This document shows positions 23,327 to 38,278 of a stretch of DNA of 64,000 nt, one piece after another. How positions within the stretch are numbered: the stretch's first letter is position 1; each line of letters begins with the position of its first letter. Under the pieces are notes generated by a model that was given only the letters and a program-made list of their open reading frames with translations, was not told the origin of the DNA and did not search any database. Made by a program: the position numbers and the translations under genes. Origin of the DNA: Hydractinia symbiolongicarpus (lineage: Eukaryota > Cnidaria > Hydrozoa > Anthoathecata > Hydractiniidae); the NCBI RefSeq assembly GCF_029227915.1, contig NC_079881.1, positions 33,145,501-33,209,500 of the forward strand, read 5' to 3'.

Positions 23327-26300
23327 ATGGTCCCAGTGGGAACCTCCAAATATTGCAACGCCGGCGATGTTTCACGCCGTCATGCGGGATATTGGGAAAA
23401 GTTTTCAATTAGCAATCACCACGCCTCGGTTAAACCTCATTGGCTATGGTAATGCCACTGCGCAAAGCTAACCCAACAAGAACGGCAACCATCGCGTGCT
23501 TCTTTAACGTTGTCGATTGCTTGTGGTTACGGCATTTTGGTCCCCACCTCGCCTTTCCCTTGTGCCACTTAAACAGTTTTCATATGCATAGCCGAACTAA
23601 GACAAGTGTCCGTTGTCGTCGTGAGAGTAAGGGCCAGTGCCGCAACGAGCGCTTTGTCTCCACCACTGATTCGCCATTTACACCTAGAATGCCCACCGTC
23701 TGCGGAAGTGACCAGTTGCGTTGAAAAGAGGCGATGCATAATGTGTCCTGCTTTACACGAAAGGGTTCTTCTCCATTCGGAAGCGAGCAAACAAGAATTT
23801 TTGCGCTTTTCTTGCATTCGACGCAGTCTTCGTGAGCTCAGCAGATTTCTATTTTTAGGCATGGTCCCAGTGGGAACCTCCAAATATTGCAACGCCGGCG
23901 ATGTTTCACGCCGTCATGCGGGATATTGGGAAAAGTTTTCAATTAGCAATCACCACGCCTCGGTTAAACCTCATTGGCTATGGTAATGCCACTGCGCAAA
24001 GCTAACCCAACAAGAACGGCAACCATCGCGTGCTTCTTTAACGTTGTCGATTGCTTGTGGTTACGGCATTTTGGTCCCCACCTCGCCTTTCCCTTGTGCC
24101 ACTTAAACAGTTTTCATATGCATAGCCGAACTAAGACAAGTGTCCGTTGTCGTCGTGAGAGTAAGGGCCAGTGCCGCAACGAGCGCTTTGTCTCCACCAC
24201 TGATTCGCCATTTACACCTAGAATGCCCACCGTCTGCGGAAGTGACCAGTTGCGTTGAAAAGAGGCGATGCATAATGTGTCCTGCTTTACACGAAAGGGT
24301 TCTTCTCCATTCGGAAGCGAGCAAACAAGAATTTTTGCGCTTTTCTTGCATTCGACGCAGTCTTCGTGAGCTCAGCAGATTTCTATTTTTAGGCATGGTC
24401 CCAGTGGGAACCTCCAAATATTGCAACGCCGGCGATGTTTCACGCCGTCATGCGGGATATTGGGAAAAGTTTTCAATTAGCAATCACCACGCCTCGGTTA
24501 AACCTCATTGGCTATGGTAATGCCACTGCGCAAAGCTAACCCAACAAGAACGGCAACCATCGCGTGCTTCTTTAACGTTGTCGATTGCTTGTGGTTACGG
24601 CATTTTGGTCCCCACCTCGCCTTTCCCTTGTGCCACTTAAACAGTTTTCATATGCATAGCCGAACTAAGACAAGTGTCCGTTGTCGTCGTGAGAGTAAGG
24701 GCCAGTGCCGCAACGAGCGCTTTGTCTCCACCACTGATTCGCCATTTACACCTAGAATGCCCACCGTCTGCGGAAGTGACCAGTTGCGTTGAAAAGAGGC
24801 GATGCATAATGTGTCCTGCTTTACACGAAAGGGTTCTTCTCCATTCGGAAGCGAGCAAACAAGAATTTTTGCGCTTTTCTTGCATTCGACGCAGTCTTCG
24901 TGAGCTCAGCAGATTTCTATTTTTAGGCATGGTCCCAGTGGGAACCTCCAAATATTGCAACGCCGGCGATGTTTCACGCCGTCATGCGGGATATTGGGAA
25001 AAGTTTTCAATTAGCAATCACCACGCCTCGGTTAAACCTCATTGGCTATGGTAATGCCACTGCGCAAAGCTAACCCAACAAGAACGGCAACCATCGCGTG
25101 CTTCTTTAACGTTGTCGATTGCTTGTGGTTACGGCATTTTGGTCCCCACCTCGCCTTTCCCTTGTGCCACTTAAACAGTTTTCATATGCATAGCCGAACT
25201 AAGACAAGTGTCCGTTGTCGTCGTGAGAGTAAGGGCCAGTGCCGCAACGAGCGCTTTGTCTCCACCACTGATTCGCCATTTACACCTAGAATGCCCACCG
25301 TCTGCGGAAGTGACCAGTTGCGTTGAAAAGAGGCGATGCATAATGTGTCCTGCTTTACACGAAAGGGTTCTTCTCCATTCGGAAGCGAGCAAACAAGAAT
25401 TTTTGCGCTTTTCTTGCATTCGACGCAGTCTTCGTGAGCTCAGCAGATTTCTATTTTTAGGCATGGTCCCAGTGGGAACCTCCAAATATTGCAACGCCGG
25501 CGATGTTTCACGCCGTCATGCGGGATATTGGGAAAAGTTTTCAATTAGCAATCACCACGCCTCGGTTAAACCTCATTGGCTATGGTAATGCCACTGCGCA
25601 AAGCTAACCCAACAAGAACGGCAACCATCGCGTGCTTCTTTAACGTTGTCGATTGCTTGTGGTTACGGCATTTTGGTCCCCACCTCGCCTTTCCCTTGTG
25701 CCACTTAAACAGTTTTTATATGCATAGCCGAACTAAGACAAGTGTCCGTTGTCGTCGTGAGAGTAAGGGCCAGTGCCGCAACGAGCGCTTTGTCTCCACC
25801 ACTGATTCGCCATTTACACCTAGAATGCCCACCGTCTGCGGAAGTGACCAGTTGCGTTGAAAAGAGGCGATGCATAATGTGTCCTGCTTTACACGAAAGG
25901 GTTCTTCTCCATTCGGAAGCGAGCAAACAAGAATTTTTGCGCTTTTCTTGCATTCGACGCAGTCTTCGTGAGCTCAGCAGATTTCTATTTTTAGGCATGG
26001 TCCCAGTGGGAACCTCCAAATATTGCAACGCCGGCGATGTTTCACGCCGTCATGCGGGATATTGGGAAAAGTTTTCAATTAGCAATCACCACGCCTCGGT
26101 TAAACCTCATTGGCTATGGTAATGCCACTGCGCAAAGCTAACCCAACAAGAACGGCAACCATCGCGTGCTTCTTTAACGTTGTCGATTGCTTGTGGTTAC
26201 GGCATTTTGGTCCCCACCTCGCCTTTCCCTTGTGCCACTTAAACAGTTTTCATATGCATAGCCGAACTAAGACAAGTGTCCGTTGTCGTCGTGAGAGTAA

Positions 26301-27207
26301 GGGCCAGTGCCGCAACGAGCGCTTTGTCTCCACCACTGATTCGCCATTTACACCTAGAATGCCCACCGTCTGCGGAAGTGACCAGTTGCGTTGAAAAGAG
26401 GCGATGCATAATGTGTCCTGCTTTACACGAAAGGGTTCTTCTCCATTCGGAAGCGAGCAAACAAGAATTTTTGCGCTTTTCTTGCATTCGACGCAGTCTT
26501 CGTGAGCTCAGCAGATTTCTATTTTTAGGCATGGTCCCAGTGGGAACCTCCAAATATTGCAACGCCGGCGATGTTTCACGCCGTCATGCGGGATATTGGG
26601 AAAAGTTTTCAATTAGCAATCACCACGCCTCGGTTAAACCTCATTGGCTATGGTAATGCCACTGCGCAAAGCTAACCCAACAAGAACGGCAACCATCGCG
26701 TGCTTCTTTAACGTTGTCGATTGCTTGTGGTTACGGCATTTTGGTCCCCACCTCGCCTTTCCCTTGTGCCACTTAAACAGTTTTCATATGCATAGCCGAA
26801 CTAAGACAAGTGTCCGTTGTCGTCGTGAGAGTAAGGGCCAGTGCCGCAACGAGCGCTTTGTCTCCACCACTGATTCGCCATTTACACCTAGAATGCCCAC
26901 CGTCTGCGGAAGTGACCAGTTGCGTTGAAAAGAGGCGATGCATAATGTGTCCTGCTTTACACGAAAGGGTTCTTCTCCATTCGGAAGCGAGCAAACAAGA
27001 ATTTTTGCGCTTTTCTTGCATTCGACGCAGTCTTCGTGAGCTCAGCAGATTTCTATTTTTAGGCATGGTCCCAGTGGGAACCTCCAAATATTGCAACGCC
27101 GGCGATGTTTCACGCCGTCATGCGGGATATTGGGAAAAGTTTTCAATTAGCAATCACCACGCCTCGGTTAAACCTCATTGGCTATGGTAATGCCACTGCG
27201 CAAAGCT
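23327..27207 (-). ncRNA. U4: U4 snRNA, copies 44-51 (8 consensus genes)
   Basis: Eight consensus genes. One spacer change is visible, 25717 C to T, next to the octamer-like CATATGCAT site. Confidence 0.92.
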
Positions 27208-27598
27208 AACCCAACAAGAACGGCAACCATCGCGTGCTTCTTTAACGTTGTCGATTGCTTGTGGTTACGGCATTTTGGTCCCCACCTCGCCTTTCCCTTG
27301 TGCCACTTAAACAGTTTTCATATGCATAGCCGAACTAAGACAAGTGTCCGTTGTCGTCGTGAGAGTAAGGGCCAGTGCCGCAACGAGCGCTTTGTCTCCA
27401 CCACTGATTCGCCATTTACACCTAGAATGCCCACCGTCTGCGGAAGTGACCAGTTGCGTTGAAAAGAGGCGATGCATAATGTGTCCTGCTTTACACGAAA
27501 GGGTTCTTCTCCATTCGGAAGCGAGCAAACAAGAATTTTTGCGCTTTTCTTGCATTCGACGCAGTCTTCGTGAGCTCAGCAGATTTCTATTTTTAGGC

Positions 27599-27741
27599 AT
27601 GGTCCCAGTGGAAACCTCCAAATATTGCAACGCCGGCGATGTTTCACGCCGTCATGCGGGATATTGGGAAAAGTTTTCAATTAGCAATCACCACGCCTCG
27701 GTTAAACCTCATTGGCTATGGTAATGCCACTGCGCAAAGCT
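27599..27741 (-). ncRNA. U4: U4 snRNA, copy 52, one substitution
   Basis: U4 nt 130 (window 27612) is T instead of C. In the 3' hairpin this turns a C-G pair into U-G, which keeps the helix. It is likely neutral. Confidence 0.91.
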
Positions 27742-30700
27742 AACCCAACAAGAACGGCAACCATCGCGTGCTTCTTTAACGTTGTCGATTGCTTGTGGTT
27801 ACGGCATTTTGGTCCCCACCTCGCCTTTCCCTTGTGCCACTTAAACAGTTTTCATATGCATAGCCGAACTAAGACAAGTGTCCGTTGTCGTCGTGAGAGT
27901 AAGGGCCAGTGCCGCAACGAGCGCTTTGTCTCCACCACTGATTCGCCATTTACACCTAGAATGCCCACCGTCTGCGGAAGTGACCAGTTGCGTTGAAAAG
28001 AGGCGATGCATAATGTGTCCTGCTTTACACGAAAGGGTTCTTCTCCATTCGGAAGCGAGCAAACAAGAATTTTTGCGCTTTTCTTGCATTCGACGCAGTC
28101 TTCGTGAGCTCAGCAGATTTCTATTTTTAGGCATGGTCCCAGTGGGAACCTCCAAATATTGCAACGCCGGCGATGTTTCACGCCGTCATGCGGGATATTG
28201 GGAAAAGTTTTCAATTAGCAATCACCACGCCTCGGTTAAACCTCATTGGCTATGGTAATGCCACTGCGCAAAGCTAACCCAACAAGAACGGCAACCATCG
28301 CGTGCTTCTTTAACGTTGTCGATTGCTTGTGGTTACGGCATTTTGGTCCCCACCTCGCCTTTCCCTTGTGCCACTTAAACAGTTTTCATATGCATAGCCG
28401 AACTAAGACAAGTGTCCGTTGTCGTCGTGAGAGTAAGGGCCAGTGCCGCAACGAGCGCTTTGTCTCCACCACTGATTCGCCATTTACACCTAGAATGCCC
28501 ACCGTCTGCGGAAGTGACCAGTTGCGTTGAAAAGAGGCGATGCATAATGTGTCCTGCTTTACACGAAAGGGTTCTTCTCCATTCGGAAGCGAGCAAACAA
28601 GAATTTTTGCGCTTTTCTTGCATTCGACGCAGTCTTCGTGAGCTCAGCAGATTTCTATTTTTAGGCATGGTCCCAGTGGGAACCTCCAAATATTGCAACG
28701 CCGGCGATGTTTCACGCCGTCATGCGGGATATTGGGAAAAGTTTTCAATTAGCAATCACCACGCCTCGGTTAAACCTCATTGGCTATGGTAATGCCACTG
28801 CGCAAAGCTAACCCAACAAGAACGGCAACCATCGCGTGCTTCTTTAACGTTGTCGATTGCTTGTGGTTACGGCATTTTGGTCCCCACCTCGCCTTTCCCT
28901 TGTGCCACTTAAACAGTTTTCATATGCATAGCCGAACTAAGACAAGTGTCCGTTGTCGTCGTGAGAGTAAGGGCCAGTGCCGCAACGAGCGCTTTGTCTC
29001 CACCACTGATTCGCCATTTACACCTAGAATGCCCACCGTCTGCGGAAGTGACCAGTTGCGTTGAAAAGAGGCGATGCATAATGTGTCCTGCTTTACACGA
29101 AAGGGTTCTTCTCCATTCGGAAGCGAGCAAACAAGAATTTTTGCGCTTTTCTTGCATTCGACGCAGTCTTCGTGAGCTCAGCAGATTTCTATTTTTAGGC
29201 ATGGTCCCAGTGGGAACCTCCAAATATTGCAACGCCGGCGATGTTTCACGCCGTCATGCGGGATATTGGGAAAAGTTTTCAATTAGCAATCACCACGCCT
29301 CGGTTAAACCTCATTGGCTATGGTAATGCCACTGCGCAAAGCTAACCCAACAAGAACGGCAACCATCGCGTGCTTCTTTAACGTTGTCGATTGCTTGTGG
29401 TTACGGCATTTTGGTCCCCACCTCGCCTTTCCCTTGTGCCACTTAAACAGTTTTCATATGCATAGCCGAACTAAGACAAGTGTCCGTTGTCGTCGTGAGA
29501 GTAAGGGCCAGTGCCGCAACGAGCGCTTTGTCTCCACCACTGATTCGCCATTTACACCTAGAATGCCCACCGTCTGCGGAAGTGACCAGTTGCGTTGAAA
29601 AGAGGCGATGCATAATGTGTCCTGCTTTACACGAAAGGGTTCTTCTCCATTCGGAAGCGAGCAAACAAGAATTTTTGCGCTTTTCTTGCATTCGACGCAG
29701 TCTTCGTGAGCTCAGCAGATTTCTATTTTTAGGCATGGTCCCAGTGGGAACCTCCAAATATTGCAACGCCGGCGATGTTTCACGCCGTCATGCGGGATAT
29801 TGGGAAAAGTTTTCAATTAGCAATCACCACGCCTCGGTTAAACCTCATTGGCTATGGTAATGCCACTGCGCAAAGCTAACCCAACAAGAACGGCAACCAT
29901 CGCGTGCTTCTTTAACGTTGTCGATTGCTTGTGGTTACGGCATTTTGGTCCCCACCTCGCCTTTCCCTTGTGCCACTTAAACAGTTTTCATATGCATAGC
30001 CGAACTAAGACAAGTGTCCGTTGTCGTCGTGAGAGTAAGGGCCAGTGCCGCAACGAGCGCTTTGTCTCCACCACTGATTCGCCATTTACACCTAGAATGC
30101 CCACCGTCTGCGGAAGTGACCAGTTGCGTTGAAAAGAGGCGATGCATAATGTGTCCTGCTTTACACGAAAGGGTTCTTCTCCATTCGGAAGCGAGCAAAC
30201 AAGAATTTTTGCGCTTTTCTTGCATTCGACGCAGTCTTCGTGAGCTCAGCAGATTTCTATTTTTAGGCATGGTCCCAGTGGGAACCTCCAAATATTGCAA
30301 CGCCGGCGATGTTTCACGCCGTCATGCGGGATATTGGGAAAAGTTTTCAATTAGCAATCACCACGCCTCGGTTAAACCTCATTGGCTATGGTAATGCCAC
30401 TGCGCAAAGCTAACCCAACAAGAACGGCAACCATCGCGTGCTTCTTTAACGTTGTCGATTGCTTGTGGTTACGGCATTTTGGTCCCCACCTCGCCTTTCC
30501 CTTGTGCCACTTAAACAGTTTTCATATGCATAGCCGAACTAAGACAAGTGTCCGTTGTCGTCGTGAGAGTAAGGGCCAGTGCCGCAACGAGCGCTTTGTC
30601 TCCACCACTGATTCGCCATTTACACCTAGAATGCCCACCGTCTGCAGAAGTGACCAGTTGCGTTGAAAAGAGGCGATGCATAATGTGTCCTGCTTTACAC

Positions 30701-32592
30701 GAAAGGGTTCTTCTCCATTCGGAAGCGAGCAAACAAGAATTTTTGCGCTTTTCTTGCATTCGACGCAGTCTTCGTGAGCTCAGCAGATTTCTATTTTTAG
30801 GCATGGTCCCAGTGGGAACCTCCAAATATTGCAACGCCGGCGATGTTTCACGCCGTCATGCGGGATATTGGGAAAAGTTTTCAATTAGCAATCACCACGC
30901 CTCGGTTAAACCTCATTGGCTATGGTAATGCCACTGCGCAAAGCTAACCCAACAAGAACGGCAACCATCGCGTGCTTCTTTAACGTTGTCGATTGCTTGT
31001 GGTTACGGCATTTTGGTCCCCACCTCGCCTTTCCCTTGTGCCACTTAAACAGTTTTCATATGCATAGCCGAACTAAGACAAGTGTCCGTTGTCGTCGTGA
31101 GAGTAAGGGCCAGTGCCGCAACGAGCGCTTTGTCTCCACCACTGATTCGCCATTTACACCTAGAATGCCCACCGTCTGCGGAAGTGACCAGTTGCGTTGA
31201 AAAGAGGCGATGCATAATGTGTCCTGCTTTACACGAAAGGGTTCTTCTCCATTCGGAAGCGAGCAAACAAGAATTTTTGCGCTTTTCTTGCATTCGACGC
31301 AGTCTTCGTGAGCTCAGCAGATTTCTATTTTTAGGCATGGTCCCAGTGGGAACCTCCAAATATTGCAACGCCGGCGATGTTTCACGCCGTCATGCGGGAT
31401 ATTGGGAAAAGTTTTCAATTAGCAATCACCACGCCTCGGTTAAACCTCATTGGCTATGGTAATGCCACTGCGCAAAGCTAACCCAACAAGAACGGCAACC
31501 ATCGCGTGCTTCTTTAACGTTGTCGATTGCTTGTGGTTACGGCATTTTGGTCCCCACCTCGCCTTTCCCTTGTGCCACTTAAACAGTTTTCATATGCATA
31601 GCCGAACTAAGACAAGTGTCCGTTGTCGTCGTGAGAGTAAGGGCCAGTGCCGCAACGAGCGCTTTGTCTCCACCACTGATTCGCCATTTACACCTAGAAT
31701 GCCCACCGTCTGCGGAAGTGACCAGTTGCGTTGAAAAGAGGCGATGCATAATGTGTCCTGCTTTACACGAAAGGGTTCTTCTCCATTCGGAAGCGAGCAA
31801 ACAAGAATTTTTGCGCTTTTCTTGCATTCGACGCAGTCTTCGTGAGCTCAGCAGATTTCTATTTTTAGGCATGGTCCCAGTGGGAACCTCCAAATATTGC
31901 AACGCCGGCGATGTTTCACGCCGTCATGCGGGATATTGGGAAAAGTTTTCAATTAGCAATCACCACGCCTCGGTTAAACCTCATTGGCTATGGTAATGCC
32001 ACTGCGCAAAGCTAACCCAACAAGAACGGCAACCATCGCGTGCTTCTTTAACGTTGTCGATTGCTTGTGGTTACGGCATTTTGGTCCCCACCTCGCCTTT
32101 CCCTTGTGCCACTTAAACAGTTTTCATATGCATAGCCGAACTAAGACAAGTGTCCGTTGTCGTCGTGAGAGTAAGGGCCAGTGCCGCAACGAGCGCTTTG
32201 TCTCCACCACTGATTCGCCATTTACACCTAGAATGCCCACCGTCTGCGGAAGTGACCAGTTGCGTTGAAAAGAGGCGATGCATAATGTGTCCTGCTTTAC
32301 ACGAAAGGGTTCTTCTCCATTCGGAAGCGAGCAAACAAGAATTTTTGCGCTTTTCTTGCATTCGACGCAGTCTTCGTGAGCTCAGCAGATTTCTATTTTT
32401 AGGCATGGTCCCAGTGGGAACCTCCAAATATTGCAACGCCGGCGATGTTTCACGCCGTCATGCGGGATATTGGGAAAAGTTTTCAATTAGCAATCACCAC
32501 GCCTCGGTTAAACCTCATTGGCTATGGTAATGCCACTGCGCAAAGCTAACCCAACAAGAACGGCAACCATCGCGTGCTTCTTTAACGTTGTC

Positions 32593-32612
32593 GATTGCTT
32601 GTGGTTACAGCA
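32593..32612 (-). promoter_or_regulatory. Mutated PSE of U4 copy 61
   Basis: The same -62 change as in copy 31 (CTGTAAC, window 32609), exactly 30 units away, but without the accompanying -15 change. Confidence 0.5.
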
Positions 32613-35600
32613 TTTTGGTCCCCACCTCGCCTTTCCCTTGTGCCACTTAAACAGTTTTCATATGCATAGCCGAACTAAGACAAGTGTCCGTTGTCGTCGT
32701 GAGAGTAAGGGCCAGTGCCGCAACGAGCGCTTTGTCTCCACCACTGATTCGCCATTTACACCTAGAATGCCCACCGTCTGCGGAAGTGACCAGTTGCGTT
32801 GAAAAGAGGCGATGCATAATGTGTCCTGCTTTACACGAAAGGGTTCTTCTCCATTCGGAAGCGAGCAAACAAGAATTTTTGCGCTTTTCTTGCATTCGAC
32901 GCAGTCTTCGTGAGCTCAGCAGATTTCTATTTTTAGGCATGGTCCCAGTGGGAACCTCCAAATATTGCAACGCCGGCGATGTTTCACGCCGTCATGCGGG
33001 ATATTGGGAAAAGTTTTCAATTAGCAATCACCACGCCTCGGTTAAACCTCATTGGCTATGGTAATGCCACTGCGCAAAGCTAACCCAACAAGAACGGCAA
33101 CCATCGCGTGCTTCTTTAACGTTGTCGATTGCTTGTGGTTACGGCATTTTGGTCCCCACCTCGCCTTTCCCTTGTGCCACTTAAACAGTTTTCATATGCA
33201 TAGCCGAACTAAGACAAGTGTCCGTTGTCGTCGTGAGAGTAAGGGCCAGTGCCGCAACGAGCGCTTTGTCTCCACCACTGATTCGCCATTTACACCTAGA
33301 ATGCCCACCGTCTGCGGAAGTGACCAGTTGCGTTGAAAAGAGGCGATGCATAATGTGTCCTGCTTTACACGAAAGGGTTCTTCTCCATTCGGAAGCGAGC
33401 AAACAAGAATTTTTGCGCTTTTCTTGCATTCGACGCAGTCTTCGTGAGCTCAGCAGATTTCTATTTTTAGGCATGGTCCCAGTGGGAACCTCCAAATATT
33501 GCAACGCCGGCGATGTTTCACGCCGTCATGCGGGATATTGGGAAAAGTTTTCAATTAGCAATCACCACGCCTCGGTTAAACCTCATTGGCTATGGTAATG
33601 CCACTGCGCAAAGCTAACCCAACAAGAACGGCAACCATCGCGTGCTTCTTTAACGTTGTCGATTGCTTGTGGTTACGGCATTTTGGTCCCCACCTCGCCT
33701 TTCCCTTGTGCCACTTAAACAGTTTTCATATGCATAGCCGAACTAAGACAAGTGTCCGTTGTCGTCGTGAGAGTAAGGGCCAGTGCCGCAACGAGCGCTT
33801 TGTCTCCACCACTGATTCGCCATTTACACCTAGAATGCCCACCGTCTGCGGAAGTGACCAGTTGCGTTGAAAAGAGGCGATGCATAATGTGTCCTGCTTT
33901 ACACGAAAGGGTTCTTCTCCATTCGGAAGCGAGCAAACAAGAATTTTTGCGCTTTTCTTGCATTCGACGCAGTCTTCGTGAGCTCAGCAGATTTCTATTT
34001 TTAGGCATGGTCCCAGTGGGAACCTCCAAATATTGCAACGCCGGCGATGTTTCACGCCGTCATGCGGGATATTGGGAAAAGTTTTCAATTAGCAATCACC
34101 ACGCCTCGGTTAAACCTCATTGGCTATGGTAATGCCACTGCGCAAAGCTAACCCAACAAGAACGGCAACCATCGCGTGCTTCTTTAACGTTGTCGATTGC
34201 TTGTGGTTACGGCATTTTGGTCCCCACCTCGCCTTTCCCTTGTGCCACTTAAACAGTTTTCATATGCATAGCCGAACTAAGACAAGTGTCCGTTGTCGTC
34301 GTGAGAGTAAGGGCCAGTGCCGCAACGAGCGCTTTGTCTCCACCACTGATTCGCCATTTACACCTAGAATGCCCACCGTCTGCGGAAGTGACCAGTTGCG
34401 TTGAAAAGAGGCGATGCATAATGTGTCCTGCTTTACACGAAAGGGTTCTTCTCCATTCGGAAGCGAGCAAACAAGAATTTTTGCGCTTTTCTTGCATTCG
34501 ACGCAGTCTTCGTGAGCTCAGCAGATTTCTATTTTTAGGCATGGTCCCAGTGGGAACCTCCAAATATTGCAACGCCGGCGATGTTTCACGCCGTCATGCG
34601 GGATATTGGGAAAAGTTTTCAATTAGCAATCACCACGCCTCGGTTAAACCTCATTGGCTATGGTAATGCCACTGCGCAAAGCTAACCCAACAAGAACGGC
34701 AACCATCGCGTGCTTCTTTAACGTTGTCGATTGCTTGTGGTTACGGCATTTTGGTCCCCACCTCGCCTTTCCCTTGTGCCACTTAAACAGTTTTCATATG
34801 CATAGCCGAACTAAGACAAGTGTCCGTTGTCGTCGTGAGAGTAAGGGCCAGTGCCGCAACGAGCGCTTTGTCTCCACCACTGATTCGCCATTTACACCTA
34901 GAATGCCCACCGTCTGCGGAAGTGACCAGTTGCGTTGAAAAGAGGCGATGCATAATGTGTCCTGCTTTACACGAAAGGGTTCTTCTCCATTCGGAAGCGA
35001 GCAAACAAGAATTTTTGCGCTTTTCTTGCATTCGACGCAGTCTTCGTGAGCTCAGCAGATTTCTATTTTTAGGCATGGTCCCAGTGGGAACCTCCAAATA
35101 TTGCAACGCCGGCGATGTTTCACGCCGTCATGCGGGATATTGGGAAAAGTTTTCAATTAGCAATCACCACGCCTCGGTTAAACCTCATTGGCTATGGTAA
35201 TGCCACTGCGCAAAGCTAACCCAACAAGAACGGCAACCATCGCGTGCTTCTTTAACGTTGTCGATTGCTTGTGGTTACGGCATTTTGGTCCCCACCTCGC
35301 CTTTCCCTTGTGCCACTTAAACAGTTTTCATATGCATAGCCGAACTAAGACAAGTGTCCGTTGTCGTCGTGAGAGTAAGGGCCAGTGCCGCAACGAGCGC
35401 TTTGTCTCCACCACTGATTCGCCATTTACACCTAGAATGCCCACCGTCTGCGGAAGTGACCAGTTGCGTTGAAAAGAGGCGATGCATAATGTGTCCTGCT
35501 TTACACGAAAGGGTTCTTCTCCATTCGGAAGCGAGCAAACAAGAATTTTTGCGCTTTTCTTGCATTCGACGCAGTCTTCGTGAGCTCAGCAGATTTCTAT

Positions 35601-35796
35601 TTTTAGGCATGGTCCCAGTGGGAACCTCCAAATATTGCAACGCCGGCGATGTTTCACGCCGTCATGCGGGATATTGGGAAAAGTTTTCAATTAGCAATCA
35701 CCACGCCTCGGTTAAACCTCATTGGCTATGGTAATGCCACTGCGCAAAGCTAACCCAACAAGAACGGCAACCATCGCGTGCTTCTTTAACGTTGTC

Positions 35797-35816
35797 GATT
35801 GCTTGTGGTTATGGCA
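35797..35816 (-). promoter_or_regulatory. Mutated PSE of U4 copy 67
   Basis: At -61 the PSE core reads CCATAAC instead of CCGTAAC (window 35812 C to T). It occurs only here. Confidence 0.5.
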
Positions 35817-38278
35817 TTTTGGTCCCCACCTCGCCTTTCCCTTGTGCCACTTAAACAGTTTTCATATGCATAGCCGAACTAAGACAAGTGTCCGTTGTCG
35901 TCGTGAGAGTAAGGGCCAGTGCCGCAACGAGCGCTTTGTCTCCACCACTGATTCGCCATTTACACCTAGAATGCCCACCGTCTGCGGAAGTGACCAGTTG
36001 CGTTGAAAAGAGGCGATGCATAATGTGTCCTGCTTTACACGAAAGGGTTCTTCTCCATTCGGAAGCGAGCAAACAAGAATTTTTGCGCTTTTCTTGCATT
36101 CGACGCAGTCTTCGTGAGCTCAGCAGATTTCTATTTTTAGGCATGGTCCCAGTGGGAACCTCCAAATATTGCAACGCCGGCGATGTTTCACGCCGTCATG
36201 CGGGATATTGGGAAAAGTTTTCAATTAGCAATCACCACGCCTCGGTTAAACCTCATTGGCTATGGTAATGCCACTGCGCAAAGCTAACCCAACAAGAACG
36301 GCAACCATCGCGTGCTTCTTTAACGTTGTCGATTGCTTGTGGTTACGGCATTTTGGTCCCCACCTCGCCTTTCCCTTGTGCCACTTAAACAGTTTTCATA
36401 TGCATAGCCGAACTAAGACAAGTGTCCGTTGTCGTCGTGAGAGTAAGGGCCAGTGCCGCAACGAGCGCTTTGTCTCCACCACTGATTCGCCATTTACACC
36501 TAGAATGCCCACCGTCTGCGGAAGTGCCCAGTTGCGTTGAAAAGAGGCGATGCATAATGTGTCCTGCTTTACACGAAAGGGTTCTTCTCCATTCGGAAGC
36601 GAGCAAACAAGAATTTTTGCGCTTTTCTTGCATTCGACGCAGTCTTCGTGAGCTCAGCAGATTTCTATTTTTAGGCATGGTCCCAGTGGGAACCTCCAAA
36701 TATTGCAACGCCGGCGATGTTTCACGCCGTCATGCGGGATATTGGGAAAAGTTTTCAATTAGCAATCACCACGCCTCGGTTAAACCTCATTGGCTATGGT
36801 AATGCCACTGCGCAAAGCTAACCCAACAAGAACGGCAACCATCGCGTGCTTCTTTAACGTTGTCGATTGCTTGTGGTTACGGCATTTTGGTCCCCACCTC
36901 GCCTTTCCCTTGTGCCACTTAAACAGTTTTCATATGCATAGCCGAACTAAGACAAGTGTCCGTTGTCGTCGTGAGAGTAAGGGCCAGTGCCGCAACGAGC
37001 GCTTTGTCTCCACCACTGATTCGCCATTTACACCTAGAATGCCCACCGTCTGCGGAAGTGACCAGTTGCGTTGAAAAGAGGCGATGCATAATGTGTCCTG
37101 CTTTACACGAAAGGGTTCTTCTCCATTCGGAAGCGAGCAAACAAGAATTTTTGCGCTTTTCTTGCATTCGACGCAGTCTTCGTGAGCTCAGCAGATTTCT
37201 ATTTTTAGGCATGGTCCCAGTGGGAACCTCCAAATATTGCAACGCCGGCGATGTTTCACGCCGTCATGCGGGATATTGGGAAAAGTTTTCAATTAGCAAT
37301 CACCACGCCTCGGTTAAACCTCATTGGCTATGGTAATGCCACTGCGCAAAGCTAACCCAACAAGAACGGCAACCATCGCGTGCTTCTTTAACGTTGTCGA
37401 TTGCTTGTGGTTACGGCATTTTGGTCCCCACCTCGCCTTTCCCTTGTGCCACTTAAACAGTTTTCATATGCATAGCCGAACTAAGACAAGTGTCCGTTGT
37501 CGTCGTGAGAGTAAGGGCCAGTGCCGCAACGAGCGCTTTGTCTCCACCACTGATTCGCCATTTACACCTAGAATGCCCACCGTCTGCGGAAGTGACCAGT
37601 TGCGTTGAAAAGAGGCGATGCATAATGTGTCCTGCTTTACACGAAAGGGTTCTTCTCCATTCGGAAGCGAGCAAACAAGAATTTTTGCGCTTTTCTTGCA
37701 TTCGACGCAGTCTTCGTGAGCTCAGCAGATTTCTATTTTTAGGCATGGTCCCAGTGGGAACCTCCAAATATTGCAACGCCGGCGATGTTTCACGCCGTCA
37801 TGCGGGATATTGGGAAAAGTTTTCAATTAGCAATCACCACGCCTCGGTTAAACCTCATTGGCTATGGTAATGCCACTGCGCAAAGCTAACCCAACAAGAA
37901 CGGCAACCATCGCGTGCTTCTTTAACGTTGTCGATTGCTTGTGGTTACGGCATTTTGGTCCCCACCTCGCCTTTCCCTTGTGCCACTTAAACAGTTTTCA
38001 TATGCATAGCCGAACTAAGACAAGTGTCCGTTGTTGTCGTGAGAGTAAGGGCCAGTGCCGCAACGAGCGCTTTGTCTCCACCACTGATTCGCCATTTACA
38101 CCTAGAATGCCCACCGTCTGCGGAAGTGACCAGTTGCGTTGAAAAGAGGCGATGCATAATGTGTCCTGCTTTACACGAAAGGGTTCTTCTCCATTCGGAA
38201 GCGAGCAAACAAGAATTTTTGCGCTTTTCTTGCATTCGACGCAGTCTTCGTGAGCTCAGCAGATTTCTATTTTTAGGC

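Larger units (their letters stand above)
28133..37887 (-). ncRNA. U4: U4 snRNA, copies 53-71 (19 consensus genes)
   Basis: Nineteen consensus gene bodies. Spacer changes: 30646 (G to A), 32609 (PSE of copy 61), 35812 (PSE of copy 67) and 36527 (A to C). Confidence 0.92.
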
